Source: Rhinopithecus roxellana (Eukaryota > Chordata > Mammalia > Primates > Cercopithecidae). From it: a DNA stretch of 64,000 nucleotides. The position numbers and the translations under genes were made by a program. Under the pieces are notes generated by a model. It worked only from the letters and a program-made list of their open reading frames with translations, ran no database searches and had not been told where the DNA came from. Of the stretch, positions 39,961 to 53,587 are shown piece after piece. Location of the stretch: NCBI RefSeq assembly GCF_007565055.1, contig NC_044554.1, positions 13,803,921 through 13,867,920 on the forward strand, read 5' to 3'. The stretch's first letter is position 1. Every line of letters begins with the position of its first letter.

Positions 39961-40665
39961 TGTTGTATTAAAGGACTCTGTGGTTTTGGGCCCTCTTATC
40001 CTCAGACATTCTTGCTTTGCTCAGGCTGAGCATCACAGTGTTCAGCTGACAGATCTTGATAATTCCTGCCTTAGCATTTTAAGGATAGAAGAGACACTGA
40101 TTCTCCTTTTACAAAATGTCTTCCCCACTGCTGGCTAAAATCTACCTATATGTCACATCCAGTTCAATCCCACGTCTTCTTGAAACCTTCCTGTGTGATT
40201 AAGTCCTCCTCATTTCCATCAGAAGCACTTAGTACTTAAAATAAAAACTGTCGTGCAATTTTTGCCTTGACTCTTGGACTAGATCCCTGGGACAGCGACT
40301 CAGCTTCGCTGTTGAGTTTATCCCACCCCCATCTCCTCCGCCCACTGCCTCTGGCTGAATACAGCAGTGCAAGTTCTTACTTGAAAGTATATTGAGATCT
40401 TTTTGCTCTGTATATGATTGTTTGATATTTCTCAGCTCTTAACCTCAGTTCTCTACAGTAGTATAGTCTAACCAAGACTTATTCCTACTCTATGATAGTC
40501 CTGTAACCTGACTCTAGAATTTCATTCCTGCGCTCCTCCTTCATCTGTTGGGGGCACTGTGGAAGGAGAGGGAGAGATACCTCCTTCATAGCTAAGATCA
40601 AAGCTACAGATTTGATATAATAAAGATGACCTATTTAGATGTCTGGATTTTTTATGTTAGCACAA
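39961..40665. other. Unique DNA, part may be old L2
   Basis: TCTTGAAACCTTCCTGTGTG at 40177 resembles L2 3' sequence. Nothing else recognised. Confidence 0.35.
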
Positions 40666-40676
40666 AAAGAATGGTT

Positions 40677-40965
40677 TTTTTTTTTAGAAGGAGTCTCGCT
40701 CTGTCACCCAGGCTTGAGTGCTGTGGTGCGATCTTGGCTCACTGGAAGCTCCACCTCCTGGGTTCACGCCATTCTGCTGCTTCAGCCTCCTGAGTAGCTG
40801 GGACTACAGGCTCCCACCACCACGCCCGGCTCGTTTTTTGTATTTTGAGTAGAGATGGGGTTTCACCGTGTTAGCCAGGATGGTCCGGATCTTCTGACCT
40901 CGTGATCCGCTGGCCTCAGCTTTCCAAAGTGCTGGGATTACAGGCGTGAGCCACCGCGCCCGGCC
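40677..40965 (-). mobile_element. AluY, full length
   Basis: Antisense Alu ending GAGCCACCGCGCCCGGCC, with the duplication AAAGAATGGTT (40666-40676) / AAAGGATGGTT (40966-40976). Confidence 0.95.
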
Positions 40966-41195
40966 AAAGGATGGTTGTTTTAAAGCAACAATTGTCCCTT
41001 CAAAATTTTGGGTGGTTTTATGTGCTTTGTCTGTTGAGCTGAACTCACTGCTGTTTCCTGAACTCAAATTGCTGGGTCTCTTGGGCCAGCCTTTTTTAAA
41101 CAGCTAGCTGTTGGTGTTTGTACCATTTTCATTCCAGCCTCAATTTCATGGTGAAAAAGTAGCACAGAGACCACTACTTCTGTGAGTAGTAGTTA

Positions 41196-42107
41196 TGATG
41201 CAGGGCTTTTCTCGGCCTCTTCACTGGACTTGTAATAGGGGCGCCGTCTACCCAGCCTGCCATGCTCAACCGCTTGCAGGAGGGAGCATGTGAGTGAGCG
41301 TGCGGGATCCGGCTGGCAGCTCCAGGCGCCGACACAGGAACAAGCCCTCAAAGCGCCCTCCTGAGGGTGTCTGGAACTCAAGCTCCAGAGTGGGTGTTAT
41401 GGTGTTCTTTTAGTTCCGCTGTCTGCAGACAGCAGTGTGTTAGCAGCTCATTTCGCTCCTTGTGCCGCCTGGCCGAGGGTGCCCGTGACCCAGAGGCCCA
41501 AGAGAGAGTGTTACACTGCTCTCTTAGTCTTGCTGTCTGCGGACGGTGGTGTGTTAGCAGCTCAGGTGGCCCCTTGCCTCGTTGTGTGGGGCGGCTGCCC
41601 TCCGCTGGTGAGGGCAAAGGGCCGGTGTGACAGCCTTTTTGGGTACCCGCACTTGGTGGGTCCCAAGCCCTTAATCCAGCGTCCAAGAAGAATGAGGTCG
41701 TATGGACAGTTGAAGGGTGATGAATATTGAGAATTTTACTGAGTGATGAAAATGGTGCTCAGTGAAGAGGGGAGCTGGAGAGGGAATGGGAAAGGTACGT
41801 TGTCTTCCCTGAAGTAAAGTCGTCTCTCTCCTCAGGTCTGGCCGTCTCTCCCTCTATCGACTGAGTCTGGGGTCTTTATAGGCAGAGGATGGGGGCGGGG
41901 GTGGGCCTAGGCAGTTTTGGAAAAAGCAATATTCTGCTGGTAAAAAGGCCATTCAGAAAGAACCGATTGGGGAGAGCAAACAGGAACAGAAGTTCTCACT
42001 TTGGACTGTGGGTTTCAGGCTGTTCTTTTTTTTTGGCTTGAAGGTGGGGTTTTGCTGGGTATCTACCCCTTTCTGCCTAGGCATTTGGCTGCCTCCTGTC
42101 ACTATCA
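41196..42107 (-). mobile_element. Solo LTR of an ERV1-type endogenous retrovirus, 912 bp
   Basis: Complete LTR, minus strand. The ends are TGAT and ATCA (5' end at 42107, 3' end at 41196). The host tetranucleotide GTTA lies on both sides (41192-41195 and 42108-42111), the 4-bp duplication expected of gammaretrovirus-like integration. In sense order there are CCCAATCGGTTC, a CCAAT-like box, CTATAAAG at about 41874-41882, a TATA box, then a long R/U5 part. U5 holds an internal tandem duplication, period 114 bp (CTGTCTGC words at about 41417 and 41531). No gag, pol or env remains, so it formed by LTR-LTR recombination. Family name not recognised. Confidence 0.88.
41385..41612 (-). repeat. 114-bp tandem duplication inside the LTR
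   Basis: GTGTGTTAGCAGCTCA occurs at 41436 and 41550, and flanking sequence aligns at the same 114-bp offset with moderate divergence. Confidence 0.85.
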
Positions 42108-42134
42108 GTTATAGTTAATATTAGTAGAAACTGA

Positions 42135-42481
<347 letters not shown>

Positions 42482-42816
42482 CCACATTTTTTTTTAAAGG
42501 TGTTTTGGCATAATCTTTCTACATCCTTACATTAGGCCCGTTATGATACGTCGAAAGAACTTTTTATTTCATCTTTCAAGTTTGTGTTAGTATCCAGAAA
42601 TTGGAATTTCAGCAGTTTCTCTTTAAAACAACATCTTTTATGAAATGTAATTTCAGAAAGTTGAGTTGATGTGCTTTCTTCTTAAAGCTTCACATGGAAA
42701 TTTTGTAAACGATATTTGAAGGATCTAAATTCAGCCACTGTACTATTCTAGTGACAGCCTGTTAATTTTCCAGGTATACTGAGATTTTTCCATTCTTTGT
42801 ATCACTTTTTTCATAT
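42482..42816. other. Unique DNA
   Basis: No recognised repeat or exon. Confidence 0.4.
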
Positions 42817-42832
42817 GAAATTAGGAGATTGG

Positions 42833-42990
42833 GCTGGGTGCCATGACCCACAACTCTAATCCCAGCACTTTGGGAGGCTGAGGCGGAAGGATGACTTGAG
42901 CCCAAGAGGTGGAGGTTGTTGCATTGAGCCAAGGTTGCATCACTGTAATCCAGTCTGGGCAACAGAGTGAGACCCCATCTCAGAAAAAAA
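42833..42990 (+). mobile_element. Alu with central deletion, about 158 bp
   Basis: The left-arm start joins right-arm sequence (GAGCCCAAGAGGTGGAGG) and it ends GACCCCATCTCAGAAAAAAA. Duplication GAAATTAGGAGATTGG (42817-42832) / GAAATTAGGATATTGG (42991-43006). Confidence 0.92.
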
Positions 42991-43129
42991 GAAATTAGGA
43001 TATTGGTTTTCACCATTTATATTTCTGTTATTAAAACCCTCCTTTTCTAAATGGTAGACTAGAAATAATAATAAATTGGATTACTGACTCCATTATTTGG
43101 AGTCTTATCCTTGTCAGTTACTTTTTTTT

Positions 43130-43630
43130 TTTTCTGAATGATACTCTGTTTTGTGGATATACTGCATTTGGTTTATCTGTTCATCAGCTGATAAACATTT
43201 GGATTATTTTTACTCTCTGGATGTTCTGAATATTGTGAGTGAACATTCATGTACATGTTTTTGAGTGAATACATGTTTTTATATCTACTGGATAAATATC
43301 TAGAAGTGAGATTGCTGGGTCATATGATAACTCATGTTTGAAATTTTGTAGAACTACTAGGATGTTTTACAAAACAGCAGAGTCGTTTTACATTCCTCCC
43401 TGCAGTGTAAGAGTTTTTTAATTTCTCAGGATCCTCACCAACACTTGTTAGCATCCTTTTACTTGTAGTTATCCTACTGGATATGAAGTGGTATTTCATT
43501 GTAATTTTGATTTGCATTTCTCTGATGGCTAATGATGTTGAGACATCTTGTCATGTGTTTTTTGGCTACTTGTATGTCTTTTTTGGAGGAACATCTGATC
43601 TGACCGTTAGCTTGTTTTTAAATTGTGTCT
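43130..43630 (-). mobile_element. Old L1 (L1M type), first part
   Basis: Antisense L1: GGTTTATCTGTTCATCAG, AGATTGCTGGGTCATATGAT, ACCAACACTTGTTAGCATCC and GATTTGCATTTCTCTGATGG in order. It resumes after the nested fragment. Confidence 0.85.
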
Positions 43631-43639
43631 TTTCATAAA

Positions 43640-43833
43640 GACATGAGAATGATGCAATGGACTTTGGGGACTTAGAGGAAGAGTGGAAAGGGGACAAGGG
43701 ATAAAAGATAACATATATGGTGCAACATAACTGCTTGGGTGATGGATGCATTAGGATCTCACAAATCACCACTAATGAACTAACTCGTGTAACCATATGC
43801 CACCTGTACTCCAATAACTTATGGAAATTTTTA
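43640..43833 (+). mobile_element. Younger L1 3' end nested in the old L1
   Basis: ATGGACTTTGGGGACTTAG, TCACAAATCACCACTAATGA and CACCTGTACTCCAATAACTT are a sense L1 3' UTR, opposite to the host L1. AAATTGTGTCTTTT (left) and AAATATTTTGTCTTTT (right) look like its diverged duplication. Confidence 0.85.
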
Positions 43834-43835
43834 AA

Positions 43836-43905
43836 AATATTTTGTCTTTTTTATTACTGAGTTAAGAGTTCTTTGCTTTGTTATTTGGTTTGAGAATTAA
43901 CTTTT
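43836..43905 (-). mobile_element. Old L1 (L1M type), second part
   Basis: ATTACTGAGTTAAGAGTTCTT continues the antisense L1 interrupted at about 43630. Confidence 0.7.
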
Positions 43906-44067
43906 AGGGAGAGAAGGACCAAGCAGTGGTTTATGGTCCCCATTCTCTCTGCTAAAATGTTTCCAGTAATCTGGTGACACACAAGCTCTAGAGGGTGCCA
44001 GCAAGGAGAAATGATTTGGTGCTGAGCAGATGAAAGAAATCACTGCTCTCTCTCTCTTTACTTGGAA

Positions 44068-44291
44068 TTTTTGGAGACAGAGTCTTGCTGTGTCACCCAG
44101 GCTGGAGTGCAGAGGCGTGATCTCGGCTCACCGCAACCTCTGCCTCCCAGGTTCAAGCCCAGCTAATTTTTCTCTTTTTAGTAGAGATGGGGTTTCTCCA
44201 TGTTGGCCATGGCTGGTCTTTAATCCTGGCCTCAAGTGATCCACCTACCTCAGCCTCCCAGGATTACAGGTGTTAGCTACCGTGCCTGGCC
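44068..44291 (-). mobile_element. AluS with internal deletion
   Basis: Antisense Alu. About 65 bases between GGTTCAAG and CCCAGCTAATTTTT are missing (junction at about 44156), plus a smaller loss near 44262. Confidence 0.92.
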
Positions 44292-44429
44292 AGAAATCTA
44301 CACCGTCTTTTCCTTACGTCTGAGAGTATATTCTTTTGTATTAACCCTGAACTTGAAAAAAGGCTTTCTTTTAAAGGGGAGGTCTTTGGTATGCGTGGCT
44401 TGGATATCTTTTTAAAACATGAGTTTTGG

Positions 44430-44720
<291 letters not shown>

Positions 44721-44734
44721 CACATGAATTTTGG

Positions 44735-45020
44735 CCTGGCATGGTGGTTCACACCTGTCCAGCACTTTGGGAAGCTGAGGTGGGCAGATCACCTGAGGTC
44801 AGGAGTTCCAAGACCAGCCTGGCCAACATGGTGAAACCCCAACTCTACTAAAAATACAAAAATTAGTTAGGTATGGTGGCGCATGCCTGTAATCCCAGCT
44901 ACTCGAGAGGCTAAGGCAGAAGAATTCACTTGAACTCAGGAGGTGGAGATTGCAGTGAGCTGAGTTCATGCCACTGCACTCCATCCTGGGTGACAGAGTG
45001 AGACTCAGTTTAAAAAAAAA
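44735..45020 (+). mobile_element. AluS, full length
   Basis: CCTGGCATGGTGGTTCACAC to GTGAGACTCAGTTTAAAAAA, with a few bases lost near 44758. Confidence 0.92.
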
Positions 45021-45312
45021 AGTTCTTTCTTGAGCACACGTACAGTGTGTTTTTTAAAAAGAAAAAAATCAAGCAAAATGTATCTTCTATTTTATTTTTT
45101 GGGAAGTATGTGATCCCTAAATGTTTCATAGACAAATATGATTTTATGTTTATTTTATTGAAAAAATAGATTTAATATTTTGACATGATTGTTAATATAT
45201 TTTGGACTAGGATCTTTAGGTTCCTAGACTTAACAGAAGTTATTACTTGGTAGTAACAAGCTATATTTTAAAGATAATTTTACAAGCACAGTGTACAGCT
45301 TTTAAACTGTAA

Positions 45313-45482
45313 GTAGCATTGTTCAGTAGAACTTTCTGTGATTTTTCTGTCCAGTCTGGTAACCCCCGCATGTGGCTGTTTAGCAATTGAAATGTGACTA
45401 GTAAGACTGATGTGCTGAATCTTTGTTTGCTCATTTTTACTTTAAATAGCCATATGTGTCTGGCTACCTTATAGGACAGCAT
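45313..45482 (+). mobile_element. hAT-type DNA transposon
   Basis: TTGTTCAGTAGAACTTTCTG start, CATGTGGCTGTTTAGCAATT and the right end CCTTATAGGACAGCAT. Same family as 56359 and 63737. Confidence 0.72.
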
Positions 45483-46093
45483 AAGTCTAGAGCCCCAATA
45501 ACCCACTTTTACTTTTTTTAAAGTGTAAGTTTAGTTGTAAGATATTTTATAAGGAAAAGCACAAGATATTTTGGGGGAAAAATTTACTGAATTTATTTAC
45601 TATTTTTTCTACAGTCTTAAGAATGCTTGTTTTTTAGAAACAGCCTGTTAAACTTTATAAATAATTAAAATTGTATCTCTGTGTCTGTAATTGCCATGTG
45701 AAAAATGACTGGGTAGATTTTTACCAAATTTAGAAGGTTTGGATGATCTAACTAAAAATATAGAATGTGTCATACTTAAAAGTGGCTTTGTTGGGAGTAT
45801 GGGGCCATCCTCTGTTGGAGAGACTGGTTAATGATTTCGCAGCTCTGCCATACTTCATTCAGGACATGGAGGGAGCAACTACTGGTTTCATGTATGAGTC
45901 ATAAATAGGAAGTTACTAAGGCAGATGCTCTGCTGGTTGGCAGCTCACTGCAGCTTGCTCCAGCGTTAGTAACCATAATGATTCTCCCAGTACATATTGA
46001 AAGAGGATAGTTGCTAGCCTTAAATAAAATAGATCTTAAGAAGCTACATACAGCCTTTATAGGCAGAAAAGCAAGGCAGATTTTATTGACCGT
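45483..46093. other. AT-rich unique DNA
   Basis: No recognised transposon or exon. Confidence 0.4.
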
Positions 46094-46094
46094 G

Positions 46095-46097
<3 letters not shown>

Positions 46098-46128
<31 letters not shown>

Positions 46129-46252
46129 GAGAGATGGGACAGCATCTCTAAAAAAAGCCTAGGCTGGACTCAAGTTCCTGGGCTTGTGTGATCCTCCCAC
46201 CTCAGCCTCCCAAGTAGCTGTCACTGCAGTCATGTGCCACTGTGCCTGGCTT
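46098..46252 (-). mobile_element. Alu monomer, old
   Basis: A 25-nt T-run, then a single Alu arm ending GTGCCACTGTGCCTGGC. Confidence 0.82.
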
Positions 46253-46655
46253 ACAGTTTTTTAATGGTGGCAGTCTTCTAGGTAAATTTAACTGTTATTA
46301 ACATGATTAATGAAAGCTCAGCAAGGAAAGGGAAGTCTTTGATTTAATATTTTAACCTCTTTTTTATGTTTGAGCTCATGTGTGTTTTAAGATTGGGGCT
46401 TTTTATCATGAAAAGTTTAGCAAACAAATGCACTCATTTAGGGTCAAGGAGAGTGTTTTGTTCACTTTGAATGCTAACTGAATGTACTAAATTCATGAAA
46501 TAAAATAGGAATGAATTTCCTGATTTATTTTAACTGACAGTGTGGAGTTTGATTTAGAATTCTAAATGTTCTAAAATGGAAGATGAGGAGAAACTGAAAC
46601 TTGAGCTGACATTAACCAAAAGATAAATAAGAGATGTATTTACTGGATAATTAAA
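46253..46655. other. AT-rich unique DNA
   Basis: No recognised element. Confidence 0.4.
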
Positions 46656-46659
46656 ATGT

Positions 46660-46955
46660 ATTATTATTATTATTATTAGAGTTTTGCTCTTGTTGCCCAG
46701 GCTGGAGTGCAGTTGTGTGATCTCAGCTCATTGCCACCTCTGGCCTCCCGGGTTCAAATGATTCTCCTGCCTCAGCCTCCCAAGTAGCTGGGATTACTGG
46801 CATGCACCACCATGCCTGGGTAATTTTGTATTTTTATTAGAGACGGAGTTTCACCATGTTAGCCAGGCTAGTGTTGAACTCCTGACCTCAGGTGATCTGC
46901 CCGCCTCGGCCTCCCAAAGTCCTAGGATTACAGGTGTGAGCCATTGCACCCAACT
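46660..46955 (-). mobile_element. AluS, full length, (TTA)n tail
   Basis: Antisense Alu whose tail has become a TTA microsatellite (46660-46679). Ends GAGCCATTGCACCCAAC. Confidence 0.93.
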
Positions 46956-48304
46956 TAAAGTTATTTTTGAGTAAAGGTTACAGATTCTGAATTCCTAACA
47001 GTAACTCTAACAAAAGTCTTACTGTATGACCTTTATGGAAAAAATTACAAAATATTATTAAAGGGCATAAAATCACTGTTGAATGAATATATATACTCAT
47101 AAAATATAAATATTTAAAAATATAGAATGGGGCTGCTTAATATGGTACAGATGTCGTTTAAAAATCTATAAATTCAGCGTATGTGTGTAACTCAATCTAA
47201 AATAATTAATTGCTGGAACAATTGGTTATCCACATGAAATAAACTAAAACTAGAGCTCTGTTTCAGAATTTAATCAAAAATTCCAGGTGGGGAATATATA
47301 TCTAAATGTGCATATTTGAAGATATGCATAGCCTGCTCCTTAAGACCCTTGAGCAATATTATTTATATGTTATTTTGTGTGACTCAGGGCATATACAGAT
47401 CTGTTCATGCACAACTGAAGTATGTTTCAAGAAATAATACTTTTACCACATGAAGCGCACTCAGGTATTTTATACTTTTCTTTCTTTCTTTCTTTTTTTT
47501 TTAAGGCGGTGTATTGATTTCATTGCTTTCTTAGTATAGCTTGACAAAAATTAGCTTCAAGAAACTTGTACGTGTGTGCAAGGAGAGAGATGTATGTGGA
47601 AATTTTAAACTCTGCAAGTGCTTCATGTCTAGTGGCAGAGGAAAACATGTATGTGGTTAATTAAAATACAAGAGGAACCCCAGGAAGTGCTATAGTTGAG
47701 ATCTGTGGGGGACACAGACAATTCACAGGGAGTCAATAAGGTTTGAGTTGATTGTTGAAAGAAGAGTAGAATCTGGCTAAAATAAGAAAGAATGGCTTTT
47801 TATAAGGTAGAAGACACAAGGTTGCACTGAGATGGGAGACATTTAATTTTTTGACACTTGGGCAGGGAGGTATGTTAGGGACAAAGTGCAAGGAATAGCC
47901 TTCAGCTCATGTTCTGTCTGGGTTATTAAAATGTGGAAACAGATTCTACAACTTCTGGTCAGCCTATTAGGAACCTCTTTGGAGGCCTTTTCAGGTTTGC
48001 TGACATTAGGGAAAGGATCTGGAAGGCAGGGACAAAGAATAGTTGCAGTTGAGCTTTTTTCAGCTGAAGAGATGACAGATCTTTTTTGGATTTATTGCCC
48101 TTGAGCCCAGTCTGGACAAATGGAGGTTGTGAGATCTTGTGGTCCCAACATGCCATTTCTGAACTGGGGGCCCTGGGCTGAGGCCCTGGACTCTATGCAC
48201 TCAGTCGTCAGCAGGGCCACTTCAGCTTACCTCTTATTTTTCACAAAGAGTAATTGCCTCAGTAGTAAAAGGTCCCTTTGTGTCATCTGTGCCTTTTAAA
48301 GAAT
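46956..48304. other. Unique DNA, repeat-poor
   Basis: A (TTTC)n patch at 47477-47502. A 72-codon ORF at 47886-48104 has no recognised domain. Confidence 0.4.
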
Positions 48305-48353
48305 TAAAACTTAAAAAATGTATTTGAATAAATATGAAAGCAAATAGATAATG
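48305..48353 (+). repeat. Left copy of a 49-bp direct repeat
   Basis: Contains ATTTGAATAAATATGAAAGC and ends AAATAGATAATG. The copy at 49374-49422 differs at one base only. Confidence 0.95.
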
Positions 48354-48629
48354 CCTGATTCGTATCACGTACTAGAGTTTAGCTGTTTTTTTTTTTTCCA
48401 TCAGTAAAAGTATAAATTTCTCTGTGCTAATTGCAATGTCTTTCCACAGACTACTCCATGAGGTCAGAGGTCATACCATTCTTGTTCATGTTGAAACAAA
48501 CACAGAACTTTATAATAAATGGCCAGTGTGGTTATATTTGCCATAAGTGTAAATCTTTCTAAATTGTGTTTTAAAACTAATGTTATTATGAATTGAATTT
48601 CTGTACTTATACCAGATGGATCTTTCTCA

Positions 48630-49373
<744 letters not shown>

Positions 49374-49422
49374 TAAAACTTAAAAAAAGTATTTGAATAA
49401 ATATGAAAGCAAATAGATAATG
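49374..49422 (+). repeat. Right copy of the 49-bp direct repeat
   Basis: 48 of 49 bases match 48305-48353, at an offset of 1069 bp. Sequences outside the repeat do not align. Confidence 0.95.
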
Positions 49423-49986
49423 ACTCGACTGAGGATTTTTCAACTTTGTGTGAAGGGTGTTTTGGGATGTAACCTCATCAGGAGTTGAGGAATATCTGTA
49501 ATATGTTTTAGGGATTTTTGTCGAAAATTGGTGTGTGGGTTTAAGTAAACCTTTTTCTTAGACCAGTTAGCTCACATGAACTTTATTTTCTGATTCTGCC
49601 AAATAAATACTGCTCATATTTTTTGAAGTAATGATTTATAATTTATTTTTTCATTTTCTGCTCTTATTTATCCCCAATACCAACAAATTATTGTATAGCT
49701 CTTCCTACCCCTGACCCCACTTTTTGAAAGGATTAGACTAGTGTACTTTCCCTTTAAAACATTTTAAACAATTCAAGGTGCCTTCTGAAACAAATGAGAC
49801 ATATCCTGGGATGACATCAAATCAGGGCTGGGGGTCTGGATGTCTTGATGGAAAAAAAAAATAGTTAAAGTGAGTTGTAGTGAAAACTATATAATGACAT
49901 TCAACTGGAATGGTAAATGTTATGCTAGTTTTAGATTCTTTTGGTGGTTTGTTTCATATACTAACACGATTGTTTTAGCTAAGTAT
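49423..49986. other. AT-rich unique DNA
   Basis: No recognised element. Confidence 0.4.
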
Positions 49987-49999
49987 CACAAGCTAGACT

Positions 50000-50364
<365 letters not shown>

Positions 50365-50376
50365 ACAAGCTAGACT

Positions 50377-52184
50377 GTTAAAATCGTAAGTGGATCTAAG
50401 AATTAGGAAAAACAAAATTACTTATTCTGTATATAAAGCATTAATTTTATAGCCACATTTAAACTGCATTATTTTCCCCTATGTTTAGTTTTTTGTCTGC
50501 TTATTTTAAAAACATTAATAACTTGATTAAACCATGTTTCATTTTTTATGATTAAGTCAGGTATCATTTGAGTTCTTAAACTTCTCCCTCCTAAGTAGTG
50601 ATGAATAGGCTATTTGGCTTATATGGCTCTAAGTCAAGTGTACACTGGTTAGGAATTTTTGCCTGTTCTTGCCACCAGTTTGTGGCTTAGTCATTAGCAA
50701 GATTCTTTACTTGTGAACTCCTAATACATAGAAACATTATCTCCACTAAATAAACAGAATTTTGTGTGCTTTCACATGGCATCTACATATTTGGGGAAAA
50801 GAAATGCCTAGGAAATATTATTCTTAAATACTGCAAATTTGGGTAACATTTTAAAAGTTTATGATCACTGTCAGATTATGAAATCAGAGTATTAGATTAT
50901 AGGCTTAAATAATTTACCGAGTATTAGGCATATACTTTTTCACTTGTGATTTTTCATTCAGCCTGTGTAATTTAATGTCTAAGTAAGGAGCTGTACTAAG
51001 TACATAGGGACTGAGGCTCAGTCTGTTCTCAGGCACATACCTAATGTCATACCTGGTAACTAGAGACTGGCTTCTAGCACTTGAAAGCCTGAAAGTTCTT
51101 GCATATAGGAGCAGAACCTAGTGAGTAAAACATAAATCTTCTTGAAGATCACTAGTTTTAAAGGGAAGGGTGAAAAAAGTAATTCTATTATAATGATACA
51201 TGGGCTTGGCCTCAGTGGGGCTATTTAGTTTCTCCAGTGAAGAAGTTTCCGTATTCCTGTCCAGGGCATAGAGATAGGAACTGGGCATATGTTCTGGGAG
51301 CAGAATGGAGTAAGGAGACTAAGATCCTGGTCCGATTCTAACTGTTCATCATAAAGACTGTTTCTTAGCCCAGTACTGTATCTCCTTGTGCCCAGTGTCT
51401 CCAAAATGTTCCGTCTTCTGCCTTGGAAAGGATTGCGATCTAGTTACACTGGAGGTGGGAGTATGGGGAGTATGCGCCAACCACTCCATCCAGCCAAGCT
51501 ATGTGTCTCCAGCATCATCTCTTCCCCCAGAATGTCTCCCCAGCCCCTGGTTGTAGTGCTGAAGCTCTTGTGGTCCCAGGGTGGACTGCCTTCTGGTCAG
51601 TATCTATTTCTGCAACCACTTTTGCTTATAGCTGCTTATGTTCTTCCTAGTTGTCATGTCTTCTCCATTCTCATTGTTTTCTTAAAAGAATTGGTTGACT
51701 TTCTTGTTCCTTGATTTTTTCTTTTATTTTCTTTGTTCTTTGGAGCTTTCTTCTTTTTCTTTTCAACTAGGAAAGATAAAAGAAAAATGAATAGGATTTA
51801 TCAGTCATATTTAAGGTGTCACGCAGTCCCCAGTCATGCTTAAATTATAATTCCCTTAGGCATGCTTTTCTAAGTTGGAACTCTAAATACATTGTGGTAT
51901 GATTATTCATATTTTAATAGAATTCACTAAAGATTAGTTTTACTTCACTTGTAGTAGGTGATTGAAAACTGTGATTCATGCAATAACTTCTTAGGAAACA
52001 TCATTTATTATAAATGAAGTCCTTTTCGTGAAACCTTTTGGACCATTAAAAATTCTTATTTCTGTCTGCCTTTCTTTAGGTACATGTGTTTGTACCTACT
52101 TTTCTTACTTGTGTTTGGACCATAAACTCACATTGCCAGTCAATACCTGTTAGAGATGGTAATGATTCCTTGGAGCATTGATTC
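50377..52184. other. 1.8-kb repeat-poor tract
   Basis: No recognised transposon. A 108-codon ORF at 51388-51714 is the longest ORF here outside repeats; it is leucine-rich at the end but has no recognised domain or splice context. Confidence 0.4.
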
Positions 52185-52332
52185 TTAACCATGAGTGTGT
52201 ATCAGTCACCTGGTGACGTGCTTCCAGGCTGCATTCCTGACTTACTGAGTCAGAAGAATCTCTTGATTCTGACTTTTGCATTTTCGGAAACTTCCACTTG
52301 ATTGTGCTGTATAGTCCTATTTGAGAACTATT
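52185..52332 (+). mobile_element. MER5A-like hAT transposon
   Basis: TGATTCTTAACCATGAGTG, TATCAGTCACCTGGTG and the right end ATTTGAGAACTATTG. Confidence 0.7.
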
Positions 52333-52394
52333 GTTTTATTGCTTACGAAAGAAATAGATTTAATTTTGTGTAGCATTTTATTTCCTAGCAAATA

Positions 52395-52640
52395 AACTTC
52401 AAATTCTTCACCCCAGGGTGTCAAAATCTGATCTCAACCTTTCTCTAGCACTTCTGCCAATATTCTCCTTAGGAGATGAGCCCTTTCTTGCTGCCATACC
52501 TAGTGTTGCTCAGGCCATCAGGTCCTCCTGCCTGGAACGCCCTTTCCTAGCTAGATCTGTTGACACCTTTTTCTTTGTCATAGGCCTCTTCAATTTTCTC
52601 TCCTTTCTTTGAGAATTTTTAGGCACTCAGCCAACTGGAG
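52395..52640 (+). mobile_element. L2 3' fragment
   Basis: TCCTGCCTGGAACGCCCTTT matches the L2 3' region, with flanking sequence in the same order. Confidence 0.65.
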
Positions 52641-53587
52641 AGAACATGTATACCTTTCCACATATTTTGTTTTTGCTATTGTATCCCCTGGGAATTATAT
52701 AGGAGACTGGAAATTGGATACGTTGAATATGCCTTGAGTTAATTAAAGAAATAATGTTATCAAGCTATGTTCTGCCTTGTTTTATGCCATAATTTGTCTA
52801 TCTGATCTATCTGTTAGATTTCTGATACCATGAGAAGAGACTCATATTTTTCTCATTTTAGCAGTAAAATAATTTGAGCTTTGTACATATTTCTCGAACA
52901 AGTAAATAAGGAATATTCTCTATACTTGGGGTAATCTTGCACAATTTGGAACTGTGGGTTAGAATCCCAAGATTCATGACACAAGGGAAGGAGAAAATCA
53001 GTTCTGAGAGTATCAGTCTGCGTTGGTGGGATGCTTTAGTCTTGCTCTGTCAAGTATATGGATTTGATACATTTCAGGACAGTCTTCAGTTGTCAGATAC
53101 AGTTGTTCTGAGATAGCACTGTGTCTTCTGTGAATGCAAGAGAGAATAATTTGTAGTATTTGGTTTCATGGGTGCTGTTCTCAGCACCACTGTATGTTTT
53201 GAATTTCTATTCCGCTTAATTAGGTAAGTCACTTTTTATGTTCAACTTTAAATCTTTTTTTTTCTCACCAAATGCTGCCTTTGTCATATTGCCTTGTAGA
53301 AGTATGTGATAATTAACTTTGAAATTTTCTCAAGAAATCTCTTAACTAATCATGATGATAAAATACTTAGATTTAGAAGCAGAGGGCTGTTAGGAGATGG
53401 GATCGGTGTTGACATTTGGAGTTAGGATAGTCAGAGATGAACAGAGAGGAACGGGAGGAACTCCAGAAATGCCAAAAGGCCTGTAGCAGTATCACGCATG
53501 ATGTATCAAGGTCTATTTGTTGGTCACAGCTGGAACCCCGAGGAAACATTTTTATTGTCACCACATACCAGAAGAGTGGGGAGGTGA
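52641..53587. other. AT-rich unique DNA
   Basis: No recognised transposon or exon. Confidence 0.4.
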
